64,000 nt of DNA from Hemicordylus capensis (GCF_027244095.1 NC_069665.1:4280501-4344500); one strand, 5' to 3'. Shown: positions 46,201-56,335, numbered from the stretch's first letter. The notes: generated from the sequence alone by a model not told the origin. Program-made: numbers and translations.

Positions 46201-48519
46201 TGATTTCCCCGGGCAGGGACCGTTTGCCAAGTCCCTGCACCTGCTCACACCAGCATGGGGTGTTGAAGCGTTCCTTACATGCACAGGGAAGGAGAGAAGA
46301 GGTCATACTAAGATTTGGCCTCCCCCTCACAACGGAGTCCTGAGCCCTCGCTTGTGGCCAGGATCATCCAGCAGGTAGTCCAGGCTCTCCAATTACCTGG
46401 AAACTCCACACGAGCTGTAGGGCCCAGATCCTCAGTGAGAGTGGAATGCATGAACAGGATGATTAAGACCCAGTTGGACAAATCATGCCAGGAGACCCAT
46501 CTGACCTGGCCAAAATTGCTCCCCAGCGTCTTTTCCCGCACCAGGGCCACTCCAGTTAATTCACAGACATCTCCCTGTTGAGGCCCTGTATGGGAGCCTG
46601 CCACCCATTGTTTCTTGAGTGACCCCTGATCTGACCCAACTGGGGAACACTAGAGTGGCAGGCCAGATCCGACAGCTGGGAAGCCAATCCAGGGGCCAAA
46701 AACTGTGGATCCAGGAACAGATCCCAGTCTCCTTGATGCCACAGTGCAACCGTTATGGCCAGGGGACCGAGGCAGGCCCTCGGGCCCCTCTGAGGGGACC
46801 TCATACAGTTCCATGGCCACACAGATGGCTGTCAAGAAGTGGGGGGGATTGCTGCCTGGATCCACTGGTCCCGTCTAAAATTAGCACCGCATGAGTGGAC
46901 CACTAAATCAGGTTCTAAAAGCCCACTCCAACTCCGACTCTGCTGCAGGTGCCCTCAAACCCCAGGCCAACCCGAAGGAACCAAGGCTGAAGGCGAGACC
47001 TCTGCTCCCCGCCGACCGGGACTGGTGGAGGACACAGGTCGAAACCGTCCGTGGGCGTCGCCTCTCTGCTTCAATCCCACCGGAACCGGATTGTTGCACA
47101 GAGGGAAGAAAGAAGAAACCAGCATCACCGGACCCCATGACTGGCTCCCCCGGTCTATCCTCAGTTATTGTAACCTCACATTCCGCTCCCCCAGGCTCCC
47201 CAGAGATCCTAGTGTCTGTTAGGTTCAAGTGGGCGGGCAGTGCACCCATCTATAACTATGCCTTTGTTTCACGGCTGCGGGACCCTCCCCCACCTCAGCT
47301 TTCTGGCCTTATACTTCACCTCCGGCCTGTCCCTCCCGGAGCAGGAGTCAGGGCCCAAAGGGGGGTGCAACCCTTGCTTGCGGATTACAACTGATGGCTG
47401 GAAGACCACTCAGACATTGGTCTATCACAGCTCATACAGCTGCAATGGCACCAGCTCAACCTGCCGCCACGCTAACACCACTTACCAGGTGTGCACAGAT
47501 GCGTCTGTGAGAGAATTCAAATCTCCCTGCAAAAAAGAGATTGAGGAAATGCAAGTAATTACCATTGACGGTCACTTGGGTCCCATTACTCCAAGCAGAA
47601 ATCTCTGAGTCACCAGCCTGACATTCATAGTGTCCAGAATCCTCTACATCAGCTGTCATCAGAGTGAGATTAGTCCCTTGTGCAGATCTTTTTGTAGATA
47701 TTTGGACAGTGTCATTTACTTTCCACTTTCCATCAGTTTTACGGACATACCACATAAACCAAGAGGAAATGGATGAGATGTTTCCTTCGATCCTGCACTG
47801 CATACTCAGGGTTGATCCTTCTGTCACATTCAGAGAGGCAGGTGTCTGGATCACTAAAAGGGGAGGATCACGAACTTCTACTGAGCACTCTGAAAGACAG
47901 GTTGAAAGAGTGTGAAAAGACTAGCAAATAAACCAAAGAAAATCATGGGTGAATAAGCCACAAAAATATGCATCTAGCCTCTATGTTGTGTACAGAAAAC
48001 GGAAAGGAATTTAGGGCCAGATTGGACCCAATGTCTGTCTGTCTGTCTATCTAAAACATTTCTATCCTGCTGCTCTAGCAGACTGCTGCTTGGGGACTGA
48101 CTTACAATAAAAAGGCATAAAACAACAATAAATAATTATAAAACAAGCACAAAAGCAACCCAAGAACTGGATAAAACAGGACAAAATCTGATTGGAACTA
48201 GAAACCCAGGTAAAACTACTGTTAACCCTGCTGTACATATGCATGGCTGCACCTGATCTGTGAGCTGCGTTGCAGCATGGGTGGGCAGGGGGATGTTTTC
48301 CACAGGAGAACATTAAAAAAAAAGCATGACCTCCCTCCTGCAATATGGTGCTCAACAACATCTGGGGAGCAAGGTTGGGAACTCTGGAATACAGAACCCC
48401 CAGACCTACGGCAGGATTCTTAAAGCAGGAGGAAATTGATCTGGAAAAGGAGACTCACCCATAGTCAGGAAAATGAGAAGCATCAAAGGCAGGAGGGTTT
48501 TATCCCGCTGGGGACTCAT
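40243..48519 (-). CDS. Single-V-domain immunoglobulin-superfamily receptor, four exons (NKp30/TMIGD2-like in plan)
   Basis: Exons (minus): 48,459-48,519 encodes the signal peptide MSPQRDKTLLPLMLLIFLTM. Exon 47,563-47,889 encodes one V-type domain with STLSMQC and DSGHYEC cysteines, core Trp in SSWFMWYVRK, and five Asn-glycosylation sequons. Exon 40,453-40,608 encodes a short linker and the helix VRTSVIVTLLLLTIGVLVW, then KYKLKPK. All junctions are phase 1. A candidate last exon, 40,243-40,334, continues in phase to a stop (PEYTHSLLQAS onward), but its acceptor has a weak pyrimidine tract. The product is about 211 residues, a type I membrane protein. Exon plan and size recall NCR3 (NKp30), but the Arg lies at the edge of the helix and orthology is not shown. 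The 7 kb intron 2 holds an ERV. An in-frame ATG further upstream (48,613) is less likely than the signal-peptide start. Confidence 0.7.
40728..41018 (+). repeat. 5S rRNA-derived SINE
   Basis: The head reads TTTGCTAAACAGGGTCCATT and CAAATGGGAGAC, matching 5S rRNA (GCTAAGCAGGGTC and GGATGGGAGAC). A body and the tail TGGTCTGACTCAGTAGAAGG then TTCCTATGTTCC follow. It lies 120 bp upstream of the transmembrane exon, in intron 2. Confidence 0.8.
41555..41628 (+). repeat. LINE 3' tail with (AAATT/AAACT) repeat
   Basis: GAGCCATTTTTGGAGGGGCA and GTATAGAAATAAATTAAATT form the usual L2-type terminal block followed by a short pentanucleotide repeat. Confidence 0.5.
41772..41917. repeat. Fold-back MITE
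   Basis: The left arm GAATGACAGGGAATGCTGAC and right arm GGCAATCCCTGTCATTTG are inverted. The inner arms ACTGGTTCCTTCCAAATGG and CCATTTGGAAGGGACCAGT pair almost perfectly around a short loop near 41,840. Confidence 0.85.
41930..42210. repeat. Dispersed composite repeat, copy A
   Basis: The blocks TGGGAGAGACTCCCGCCAGA and GCTTTGCTGAGACCCTGGAG recur in the same order at 61,900-62,165. It is a SINE-tail piece followed by an unclassified segment with AATAGCAAGAGCAGCA. Confidence 0.6.
42211..42741. other. Stretch with no gene or element recognised
   Basis: GC-moderate sequence in intron 2 of the receptor gene. Both strands have short open frames, but none has splice signals, domains or repeats that I can name. 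Confidence 0.4.
42742..42932 (-). repeat. tRNA-SINE fragment
   Basis: TTTGGTAGAATACAGGAGGG, GATGAGGCCTTTCAGCACCT and AAGTCGGTGTCGACTTCTGG match the body of the SINEs at 8,683 and 39,868. The tRNA-like head is missing. Confidence 0.65.
43250..43360 (+). repeat. 5S-derived SINE head, ending at an ERV LTR
   Basis: TGTGGTAGCAAGCATAAATT, TGCTAAGCAGGGTTTGCC and GGATGGGTGAGCAC are the 5S-like head. The sequence stops at the first base of the LTR, so the ERV most likely inserted into the SINE. Confidence 0.7.
43361..43862 (+). repeat. LTR of ERV 1
   Basis: It begins TG and ends CA. It has a TATA-like box near 43,717 and a polyadenylation signal near 43,787. It is related to, but clearly diverged from, the LTRs of ERV 2 (shared CAAGAAATGGTTAA and TCTGCTACATTTCC blocks). 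Confidence 0.85.
43361..47548 (+). mobile_element. ERV 1: gammaretrovirus-like fossil, one LTR, in intron 2 of the Ig receptor gene
   Basis: The LTR is 43,361-43,862 (TGAGGCAG to TGCTACA, with GATATAAAAG and CAATAAAATC inside). It is followed by a primer-binding region close to the proline-tRNA type (TGGGGGCTC near 43,868), a leader, a gag start with MGGK near 44,452, a nucleocapsid zinc-knuckle remnant near 45,390-45,440, RNase H end and integrase remnants near 45,630-46,600, and env surface-protein remnants near 47,130-47,540. It is broken in many places and much shorter than a complete provirus. No second LTR is present. It lies antisense to the receptor gene. Confidence 0.85.
48030..48200 (-). 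repeat. LINE 3'-tail-like fragment with (CTGT)n
   Basis: A CTGTCTGTCTGTCTATC run, then AAACATTTCTATCCTGCTGC and AATAAAAAGGCATAAAAC, resembles an L2-type 3' end on the minus strand. It lies in intron 1 of the receptor gene. Confidence 0.4.
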
Positions 48520-48619
48520 GGTGTCTCGCTCAAGATGTGCCTTTTCTTCTGCCAGCGAACTCCACCGTGCTGAATAACCCCCTGTCCCCGGCTGCAAGGT
48601 GTCCTCGGCAGGCAAGGCG

Positions 48620-49032
48620 GTTTATTTTCAGCCAGACCTGAAGTGCTGACCAGCATTATGTGAAATCAGGAAGAGCTGAAAACAGGAAGAGCTTCCCCCT
48701 CTCTTTCTGACTTCCTCTCCCTTCCTCATACTTTTTATGGTTCCTCTTTTTTCTCATGCAGAGAAAACTTGAGGCCGGGCAAAGAAGGGGCAACGTGCGG
48801 TTCTGGGCAGAGGTGCACCTAGATAATTGTGGAGCCTGGACCTAAAGGCCTTAGGAGGCACCCCCACCCACCTGCTGCAAGTTAAGCATCATCCCCCTAC
48901 ACACACACACACACACATGTGCACCTAAGTAAATTTGGAAGCTGGCCCCCCTCCCCTGCAAATTAAGCATCATCATGCTCGGCTGGCTGACCACGCCACC
49001 CCGGACAGACTAAAGAGGGAACTGGGGACCTC
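48620..49032. other. 5' flank of the Ig receptor gene
   Basis: It holds the candidate promoter, an (AC)n run at 48,899-48,917, and two similar blocks around AAGTTAAGCATCATC (48,880) and AAATTAAGCATCATC (48,959). No exon beyond the signal-peptide exon is evident. Confidence 0.45.
48690..48745 (-). promoter_or_regulatory. Candidate promoter of the Ig-superfamily gene (PU.1/ETS-like sites)
   Basis: On the minus strand, AGAGGAAGT (48,710-48,718) and other GGAA cores lie next to CCATAAAAAG (48,731-48,740), about 200 bp upstream of the start codon. Purine-rich ETS boxes are usual in myeloid and lymphoid promoters. This is suggestive only. Confidence 0.35.
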
Positions 49033-49036
49033 CAGG

Positions 49037-49512
49037 TGAGGCAGACTCAGGTTTGTGGTGGTCAAGAAATGGTTAAAAGGGTCTGCAAACTGCTCTAATT
49101 GCAACTTGCTAAAAGCACAATAATTCTTGTTGACCTGCTGGAATGCAGGCAAAGGGGCCCCCTTGGTATCTATAGATAACAAAGGCTGGCCAGTACTTTC
49201 AAGGCCACATCTGGAAGGGAGTGAAATAGTTGGCAATCAATATGCAGAGAAAGAAGGAGGAGGAGAAATGCTTAATTATAGTTAGCAGAAAATGTTTGAT
49301 TGGTATAATTGTAAGATGACGCTGCTTACTAATGAGAATTGTATCCACAATATGTAAATTGCTCTGTATACAAAAGGCGAAGCCACAGTGTAAACGGGGC
49401 TCAGCCTTTGGGAAATTATTCCGCTGAGTCTAATTGCTGGCAATACATCTGCTTTCTCTCAAACTGTTGGTGCCAGTCTCTGTCTATGAGAACCCGGGGG
49501 ATTTCTGCTACA
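49037..49512 (+). repeat. Left LTR of ERV 2
   Basis: It starts TGAGGCAGAC and ends TTCTGCTACA. It contains TGTATACAAAAGGC as a TATA-like box. It lies about 520 bp upstream of the receptor start codon, pointing away from it. Confidence 0.88.
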
Positions 49513-52500
49513 TTTCCTTGGGGCTCGTGTCCGGGATTGGGGCTATTGCCCACTTGCCTTGAGTGCATGTGTGTGTGTGGGGGGGGGGACATCAGGCATC
49601 GCCCGTTGATGAGAGCCAGGCGTGCCAGAGTTCCACTTGAACTTTGCTCAAATCGGCGAACGGGTCGGAGGGCCCTCCCCACATCCTCAACGGCCCTTGA
49701 AGGTGATTGCACCAGCTGAGAGAAACCATAATAGGGAAACGGAGCTCCGCTGCAGGACCAGGTGAGACACTGCGATATTGCTCCGGGACAGTTGGCCTCC
49801 TTCCTTAGAAGGAGAAGAGGAGCCTGATCACCTCCTACGGGGGCCCGAGTAGACTCCACAGGGGAGTCGAAACCGCCGCCCAGGCTTGTGGGGGAAGGGA
49901 TAGCAGTGTGGCTGTCTGTGTGTGAATCTGACAAGTTGAGTGCGGATGACCCCTTCACAAGCGCATTTCCCAATCACGCGAGTGCATTTGGGTCACTCAA
50001 GGGGGCTTGTGAATCAGCTGTTTTGTCTGTCACCCTGTGTGTGAACTGCCAGACCCCTTACTGGCAGTCTGTTACACCCTTCCCTTCATTGTCTCTGTCT
50101 TGATAGATGGGTGGGAAACACACAAAGAGCACACCCCTAGACTGTATGCTGAAGAGCTTCAAGTCAGGCTTAGGAAGGCTCTGAGGGACTAGTGGTTACC
50201 GAGTCTCGAGAACCAAGGCCCAAGTCTGCCAGGACCGTGTAAAGTACTTGAGGTTCCACATCCCCAAGGCCAGTGGGAATTGGAACACGGTAGGAAGGAA
50301 GCAGTTTGCTCTCTGCTCCAACCCAAAACCAGAAAGGCAGGAGATTATGGGATCAACCTTGATCCTGGCCAACTAAAGATGTTTGCAGCCAGAGGGTTTG
50401 GAATGTGGTACAGGGGCCCCGGGGCCCCCATAGATTCCTGGTTGGTCCTCATGACCAAACAACCCCCATGGCTCAGGAGCTGTTGAAAGCAACAGGCAGC
50501 ACCTGCCCCGGTTCCTTGAAGAGGAACCAGAAGAGGCCCCAGGACCCTTGATACAGCTCTCCCCCTTGTCCACGCGGGCCCAGACGAAGAAGATGGGGGC
50601 GATCTTCCCAGATTTACCGGTCACCCAAGCCGCCCCTGACACTAGGAGGAAGCTGCAAAGGCAAGAGGGTTTTGCAGGGATGAACACTACCCAGCTGTTG
50701 GCCATCGCCAACAGGGTCAGCATGAATAGAATAGACAGAGGGGGGATAGAGAAGGGGTTGAAAGGAAAGGGGAAGTGAAAGACAGGTGAGTGAAGGAGGG
50801 ACAGACAGAAGGTGGAGAAACAGGGAGGAGGGGAACAGAGAAGGAGAGAGGCAAGCAAGGAGAGGTAGGGAAGTAGCAGACAGGAGAGAGGAGATAGAAA
50901 GAAAGAGAGCTACTGAAGAGAAGCGCAAAAAGGCCCGTGGCCAGAGGCAAAAGGCTAACCTTTTGGTGGCAACCATTTCAGATGGCATGGGCAAGATGAG
51001 CGAGAGAAGGAGCAGGTCAGAATGCAGAGAGGCTACAGGAAGGAGGGCAAGGGACATATGGGGCGCAACCAATGTGCCTATTGTAGAGGAGGGTCACTGG
51101 AAGAATGAATGCCCCGAGAGAAACCGGGAACTCCAAGATGGGAGGCCCAGCGGTCACAACACAAGCTGTGGCAGAGGGATGCCACAGGGACAGGTGTTGG
51201 ATGACCCCATCAGAGAGGCCCCTGAGTGGCAGGAGCCAGGAGATTTTGTCGGCCTGGCCACCTAGGAGGAGGCTAGGACAGACCGGGCTCCCTCAACATG
51301 GGCCCCCGGGAGCCCATGGTCACAATCAACGCAGGGGGCCAGAAGATAAAACACAGGGAGGAGATCCTCCGCCTCCTCGAGGTTGTTTGGTGTCCCTGGC
51401 GAGTGGCTGTCATGCACTGCCGAGGCCACCAAAGGGGTGGTGGTGGCAGGATTGCACAGGGCTGACCAGGCAGCCCGAAGAGCGGCTGAGGATCTACTCA
51501 AGCAGATCCAGCATGAAGACAGGGGCCCGTTGTGCCCCTTGAGGCTTAGGCAGTAGGGGCAGCCCCATTTGAGAATATCCAAATTGACTTCACTGATCTC
51601 CCCCGGGCGGGGACCGTTCGCCGTGTCCTTGTACTCGTTTACACCTTCACGGGGTGTTGAGGTGTTCCTTACATTCACAGGAAAGGAGAGAGAGGTCACT
51701 AGGGTCCTGCTAGAAGAGGTCATACCAAGATTTGGCCTCCCCCTCACAATTGAGTCCTGGGCCCTCATTTGTGGCCAGGATCATCCAGCAGGTAGTCCAG
51801 GCTCTCCAATTACCTGGAAACTCCACACGAGCTATAGGCCCCGATCCTCAACAAGAGTGGAACGCAGAAGCAGGACGATTAAAACCCAATTGGTCAAATT
51901 ATGCCAGAAGACCCACTTGACCTGGCCAAAATTGCTCCCCAGCATCCTTTTCCGCATCAGGGCCAGTTAAATTCACATGCATCTCCCCGTTTGAGGCCCT
52001 GTATGGGAGGCCGCCACCCATTGTTTCTCGAGTGACCCCTGATCTGACCCAACTGGGGAACACTATAGTGGCAGGCCAGATCCAACAGCTGGGAAGGCAA
52101 TTCAGGGACGTAAACTGGTGGATTAGACCACCACTGAATTAGATCCTAAAAGTCCACTCCGACTCCGACTTCGCCGCAGGTGCCCTCGAACCCCAGGCCA
52201 ATCAGAAGGAACCAAGGTGGAAGGCGATACCTCTGCCACCCGCCGACCGGGACTGGCAGTAGACACAGGTCAAGATTCTGAGCGTCGGCTCCCTGCATTC
52301 AATCCCACCGGAAGCGGATTGATCTACGCACAGAGGAAGAAGCCAGCACCACCGGATCCTATGACCGGCTCCCCCGGTCTACCCTCAGTTACTGTAACCC
52401 CACATTCCGCTCCCCCAGGCTCCCCAGTGGCCCTAGTGTCTGTTAGGTTCGACTGTGTGGGCAATGTACCCATCTATAACTATGTTTCTGTTTCACCGCT

Positions 52501-52671
52501 GCAGGACCTTCCCCCACCTCAATTTCCTTTTCCTGGCCTTCTGCTTCATCTCCAGCCTGTCCCTCCAGGAGCAGGGGTCAGGGCTGGAAGGGGGGGTGCA
52601 ACCCTTGCTTGCGGATTACCACTGAAGGCTTGAAGACCACTCAGACGTTGGTCTATCATAGCTCATACGGA

Positions 52672-52920
52672 GGAGAAATGCTTAATTATAGTTAGCAGAA
52701 AATGTTTGATTGGTATAATTGTAAGATGACGCTGCTTACTAATAAGAATTGTATCCACAATATGTAAATTGCTCTGTATACAAAAGGCGAAGCCACAGTA
52801 AATGGGGCTCAGCCTTTGGGAAATTATTCCGCTGAGTCTAATTGCTGGCAATAAATCTGCTTTCTCTCAAACTGTTGGTGCCAGTCTCTGTCTATGAGAA
52901 CCCGGGGGATTTCTGCTACA
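52672..52920 (+). repeat. Right LTR of ERV 2 (shorter)
   Basis: It matches the right half of the left LTR from GGAGGAGAAATGC to TTCTGCTACA and is followed by the duplicated CAGG. Confidence 0.88.
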
Positions 52921-53114
52921 CAGGGGCTGTGGAGGCCCTGGACCGTGGCCCCAAAGTCCAGGGGCAAGAGCACCTCTGGTTCTGGGTGGGCCAGCTGGGT
53001 CCAGCATGTTAGATTTCTGAAGCAGAAATGGGGGCCCGGTGGAGGAGGAAGCTACTGGTCTGAGGGAGTGTTAGCCCCCTTTGGCCATCCCCTTCCCACC
53101 CCACAGAGTCACCC

Positions 53115-54297
53115 TTTGTGAAAAAGTACTTCCGTTTGTTGGTCCAAGATCCATCTCCTGGTCCATCACCAACAGCTCGGATCCCATCAGCATATACTTG
53201 AAGTTGGGGGTTTTCGTCCCAATGTGCATCACTTAACACTTGCTAACACTGAACCACATTTGCCATGTTGTCACCCACTCCCCCAGTTTGGAGAGATCCT
53301 TTTGGAGCTGCTCACAATCCGTTTTGGATTTCACTACCTGGAAGAGTTTGGTATCATCTGCAAATTTGGCCACATCGCTGTTTACCCCTGCTTCTAGATC
53401 ATTTATGAATAAATTAAAAAGCACCGGTCCCAGTACAGATCCCTGGGGGACCCCACTTCTTACTTCCCTCCATTGTGAAAACTCTCCATTTATACCTGCC
53501 CCTGGTGGTGCAATGGTAAAACTGCTGCCCTGTAACCAGAAGGTTACAAGTTCGATCCTGACCAGGGGCTCAAGGTTGACTCAGCCTTCCATCCTTCCAA
53601 GGTCGGTAAAATGAGTACCCAGAATGTTGGGGGCAATATGCTAAATCATTGTAAACCGCTTAGAGAGCTCCGGCTATAGAGCGGTATATAAATGTAAGTG
53701 CTATTGCTATTGCTATACCTACCCTCTGTTTCCTGTCTTTCAACCAGTTAGCAATCCACACATGTACTTGTCCCTTTATCCCTTGACAGCTAAGTTTCCT
53801 CAGGAGTCTTTGATGAGGAACTTTGTCAAAAGCTTTTTGGAAGTCCAGGTAGACTATGTCAACTGGATCACCTTGATCCACACACTCGTTGACACTCTCA
53901 AATAAGTCCAAAAGGTTGGTGAAGCAAGATTTACCTTTGCGGAAGCCATGCTGGCTCACTCCCAGCAGGGCCTGTTCTTCTAGGTGCTTTACAATTTTAT
54001 CCTTGAGGATGCTTTCCATCAATTTGCCTGGAACGGACGTTAGACTAACTGGCCTGTAATGTCCCGGATTGCCCCTGGATCCCTTTTTGAAAATCGGTGT
54101 TACATTTGCTACTCTCCAATCCTCTGGTACAGAGCCCGATTTCAGGGATAAGTTGAATATTTTAGCAAGGAGGTCGGCAATTTCGCATTTGAGTTCTTTG
54201 AGGACTCTTGGATGGATGCCATCCGGCCCTGGTTATTTGTTAGCTTTCAGTTTTTCCAGACAGTTTAGAACATCATCCCTTGTCCTCTTTGCTCACT
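53115..54297 (-). repeat. CR1-type LINE reverse-transcriptase fragment
   Basis: The minus strand reads GFRKGKSCFTNLLDLFESVN and YLDFQKAFDKVPHQRLL near 53,930-53,810. After an inserted SINE come LFNLFINDLEAGVNSDVAKF and ADDTKLF near 53,420-53,360, then DAHWDENPQLQVYADG. This is the order of CR1 ORF2 reverse-transcriptase motifs, including the (F)ADD box. It is 5'-truncated near 54,297. Confidence 0.9.
53502..53716 (+). repeat. Sauria-type SINE inserted in the CR1 fragment
   Basis: The head CCCCTGGTGGTGCAATGGTA, B box GGTTACAAGTTCGATCC, core GGTAAAATGAGTACCCAG and a TGCTATTGCTA tail are all present. A likely target duplication TATACCT flanks it (about 53,492 and 53,714). It splits the reverse-transcriptase region, so it is younger than the CR1 piece. 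Confidence 0.92.
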
Positions 54298-54542
54298 TAG
54301 CAGAGGACAATGGCACTGCTTAGGCTGAAGAAAGTGACTTACCGTGACCATCATGAGCAATGAAGGATTTAAAACAAAGTCTCTTCACGCTAGAGCAAAT
54401 TTCATTTCATCAACTGTCTGTAGCAACTGCTGTTCTTTCTTTATACCAACCAGGTGGTCTGCCACTTGAAATACAGCAAATAACAGGATGAGAGCATGCA
54501 TGGAGAACAGACCCCAACCCTCCGTGTCTGGGAGGGCTGTTA

Positions 54543-54936
54543 AATACAGAAGTACTAGAGACAGTTCAATTTCCTTTGCTACCCCCACAAAGACTGTTGA
54601 AGTACATAGAAAGTGTTTCTGATTTCAGTCTTTGGGTGGCCCTTCAAACTCTTGTTAAAACAATACTGTGAAGTTTGTAAATCTCCTAAAGAGAGCAAAG
54701 TTAGCAGTTTTCTGCAGGCAGTGAAGACGTGTCCACGGAGGAAAGCAAGGAAGTACCTTTATGCAGTAGGTGGATATACTCGCCTGCAGGGAGGCTGTTG
54801 GACTAACAGCAGAGCTCTCAGCTGCGTAGAACGTTTTGATACTTTCAGCCAGTACGGGACGACTGTGTCTTCCCTGCACCAGGCTCACAGTGGGCTTGGA
54901 GTGGCAGTGGTAGGAGGAATGGTCTATGCTCTCGGA
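54543..54936 (+). pseudogene. IPP: IPP (Kelch-like) fragment, frameshifted
   Basis: One frame reads VQFPLLPPQRLLKYIESVSD and then VALQTLVK. After a one-base shift near 54,659 it continues QYCEVCKSPKE, then ARKYLYAVGGYTRLQGG, RALSCVERFDTFSQY, VSSLHQAHSGLGVAVVGGM and VYALG. From memory this follows human IPP (KLHL27), an actin-binding BTB-Kelch protein, from the end of the BACK domain through the first Kelch blade. The conserved Trp after FSQY is Gly here. The match stops at GCTCTCGGA|GTACGG, a possible exon end, and no further Kelch blades follow, so this looks like one exon of an unprocessed partial copy. A sequencing error could mimic the shift. Confidence 0.7.
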
Positions 54937-55009
54937 GTACGGGTGAAGATTCATTGGCAGGGGATGGGAAATAGCTTTGTGTGTGTGTGAGAGAGAGAGC
55001 ACTTTTTTA

Positions 55010-55407
55010 CAGTGGTCCCTCGACTTACAAACTACTCGACATAAGTATTTTTCGAGTTACAAACGGCAGTTTTAGATCCGGTTTTAGATGCGGTTTTTTC
55101 GACTTACAAATTTTTAGATGGGGTTTCCTCGACTTACAAATTTTTAGATGGGGTTTCCTCGACTTACGAATTTTACATGCGGTTTCCTTGACTTGCCTGC
55201 CTGTTTACTGCCTGTTTATTCTTGAAAAGAAATGTTCCTGTGCAGTTTGCAAGCCTTACTGGGGGTCTGGGTCTTTTTTCTAGGCTCTGGAACGCATTAA
55301 TCCGTTCCCAATGCATTCCTATGGGAAACCGCTTTTCGACTTACGAATTTTTCGACTTACAAATGTGCATTCAGAACGGATTAATTTCGTAAGTAGAGGG
55401 ACCACTG
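55010..55407. mobile_element. Tc1/mariner-type MITE
   Basis: The inverted ends CAGTGGTCCCTCGACTTAC and GTAAGTAGAGGGACCACTG are flanked by TA on both sides (55,008-55,009 and 55,408-55,409). Inside are short direct repeats of TTTTTAGATG(C/G)GGTTT and CTCGACTTAC. It is non-coding, 398 bp. Confidence 0.9.
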
Positions 55408-55409
55408 TA

Positions 55410-56335
55410 TTTTTTACTTAAAAGTATGCAGTCATTCAAACTGACACGCAGCATTACTTCTAAAACAAGGATATACACAAGGTGCTGGCCTTCTCAGAAG
55501 TAAGATGGGCTAGAAGTAGGATAAACAAACGGGCCGGATGTCCTTAATCAGCTGCACCATTGTGCTATGTGGAGTGGAGCATCTTTGGTGTTGATGTAGA
55601 AATGAGACGATGACGCATTTGCCTTATGCCTGTGCCTAAGGCAAAGGGTTATACTGATAAAAGAATCGGTTTTTGAATGGAAGGACATTGCTTAATTGTG
55701 AAATGGAAGAATTCCAGGAGTGAGGTCATTGTCATAGGGCACAGGTTGTTTGACCATCTATGGCTAGGACTCAAAACAGAAAGTGAAATGTACAATAGAT
55801 GCTGTTGACTCTTCACACGGGAAAACATAGAGGTTTCTATTATAATCCCTGGCAGGGTCAGGCCTGAGAAACCCCCCGGAGAACTACCACGTACTTCCTC
55901 TGGGTGTTTTATGCCTTCACTCTAATGGGCTCTGCAGCGGCTGTCAGGACCCCTCCCTTCCCATTCTCCCCCACTAGTGTCTGATCTACCTGTGCTTCTT
56001 TCCCTGACATTGGAATTGCCCTTAGCAATCAGGAAGTCCATTGGCAAGCAATGAGGCACCGAATGAGGCATTCCAGCCTCAGTGGAACATAACAGATCCA
56101 TTCAGCCAAGGAAGGCATCCTAGAATAGTATGGCTCAGACCCTCTAGCGTGTTTTTGAAATGGAAGGTGGGGGCCAAGGACAAGGGCTGAGTTGTCCTAA
56201 AGTGGGGTACCGGACCCCATTTTTAAACCTGCCTGGTCCAAGAAGGACCCCTACAATCTCTGGATGGCTGTAGAGATGGCTTCCAGCTCACTAGATCCTG
56301 CTTTCAAGGAAAAGCACACATCCTTTGATTGGAGC
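55410..56335. other. Stretch with no gene or element recognised
   Basis: It lies between the mariner MITE and a 5S-SINE head. I see only short open frames, no splice-framed exon and no named repeat. Confidence 0.4.

Larger units (their letters stand above)
49037..52920 (+). mobile_element. ERV 2: gammaretrovirus-like fossil, two LTRs, upstream of the Ig receptor gene
   Basis: The left LTR is 49,037-49,512 and a shorter right LTR is about 52,672-52,920. A 4-bp target duplication CAGG (49,033-49,036 and 52,921-52,924) fits gammaretroviruses. The primer-binding region is TTGGGGCTCGTGTCCGGGAT. Parts seen are a leader, gag start near 50,107, a nucleocapsid zinc-knuckle remnant near 51,070-51,115, RNase H end near 51,310-51,430, integrase remnants near 51,540-52,100, and env remnants near 52,350-52,670. 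It is broken in many places. The overlapping LTR parts differ at about 3 of 250 sites plus one small indel, so it is young (a few to ten million years at reptile rates). Confidence 0.88.
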
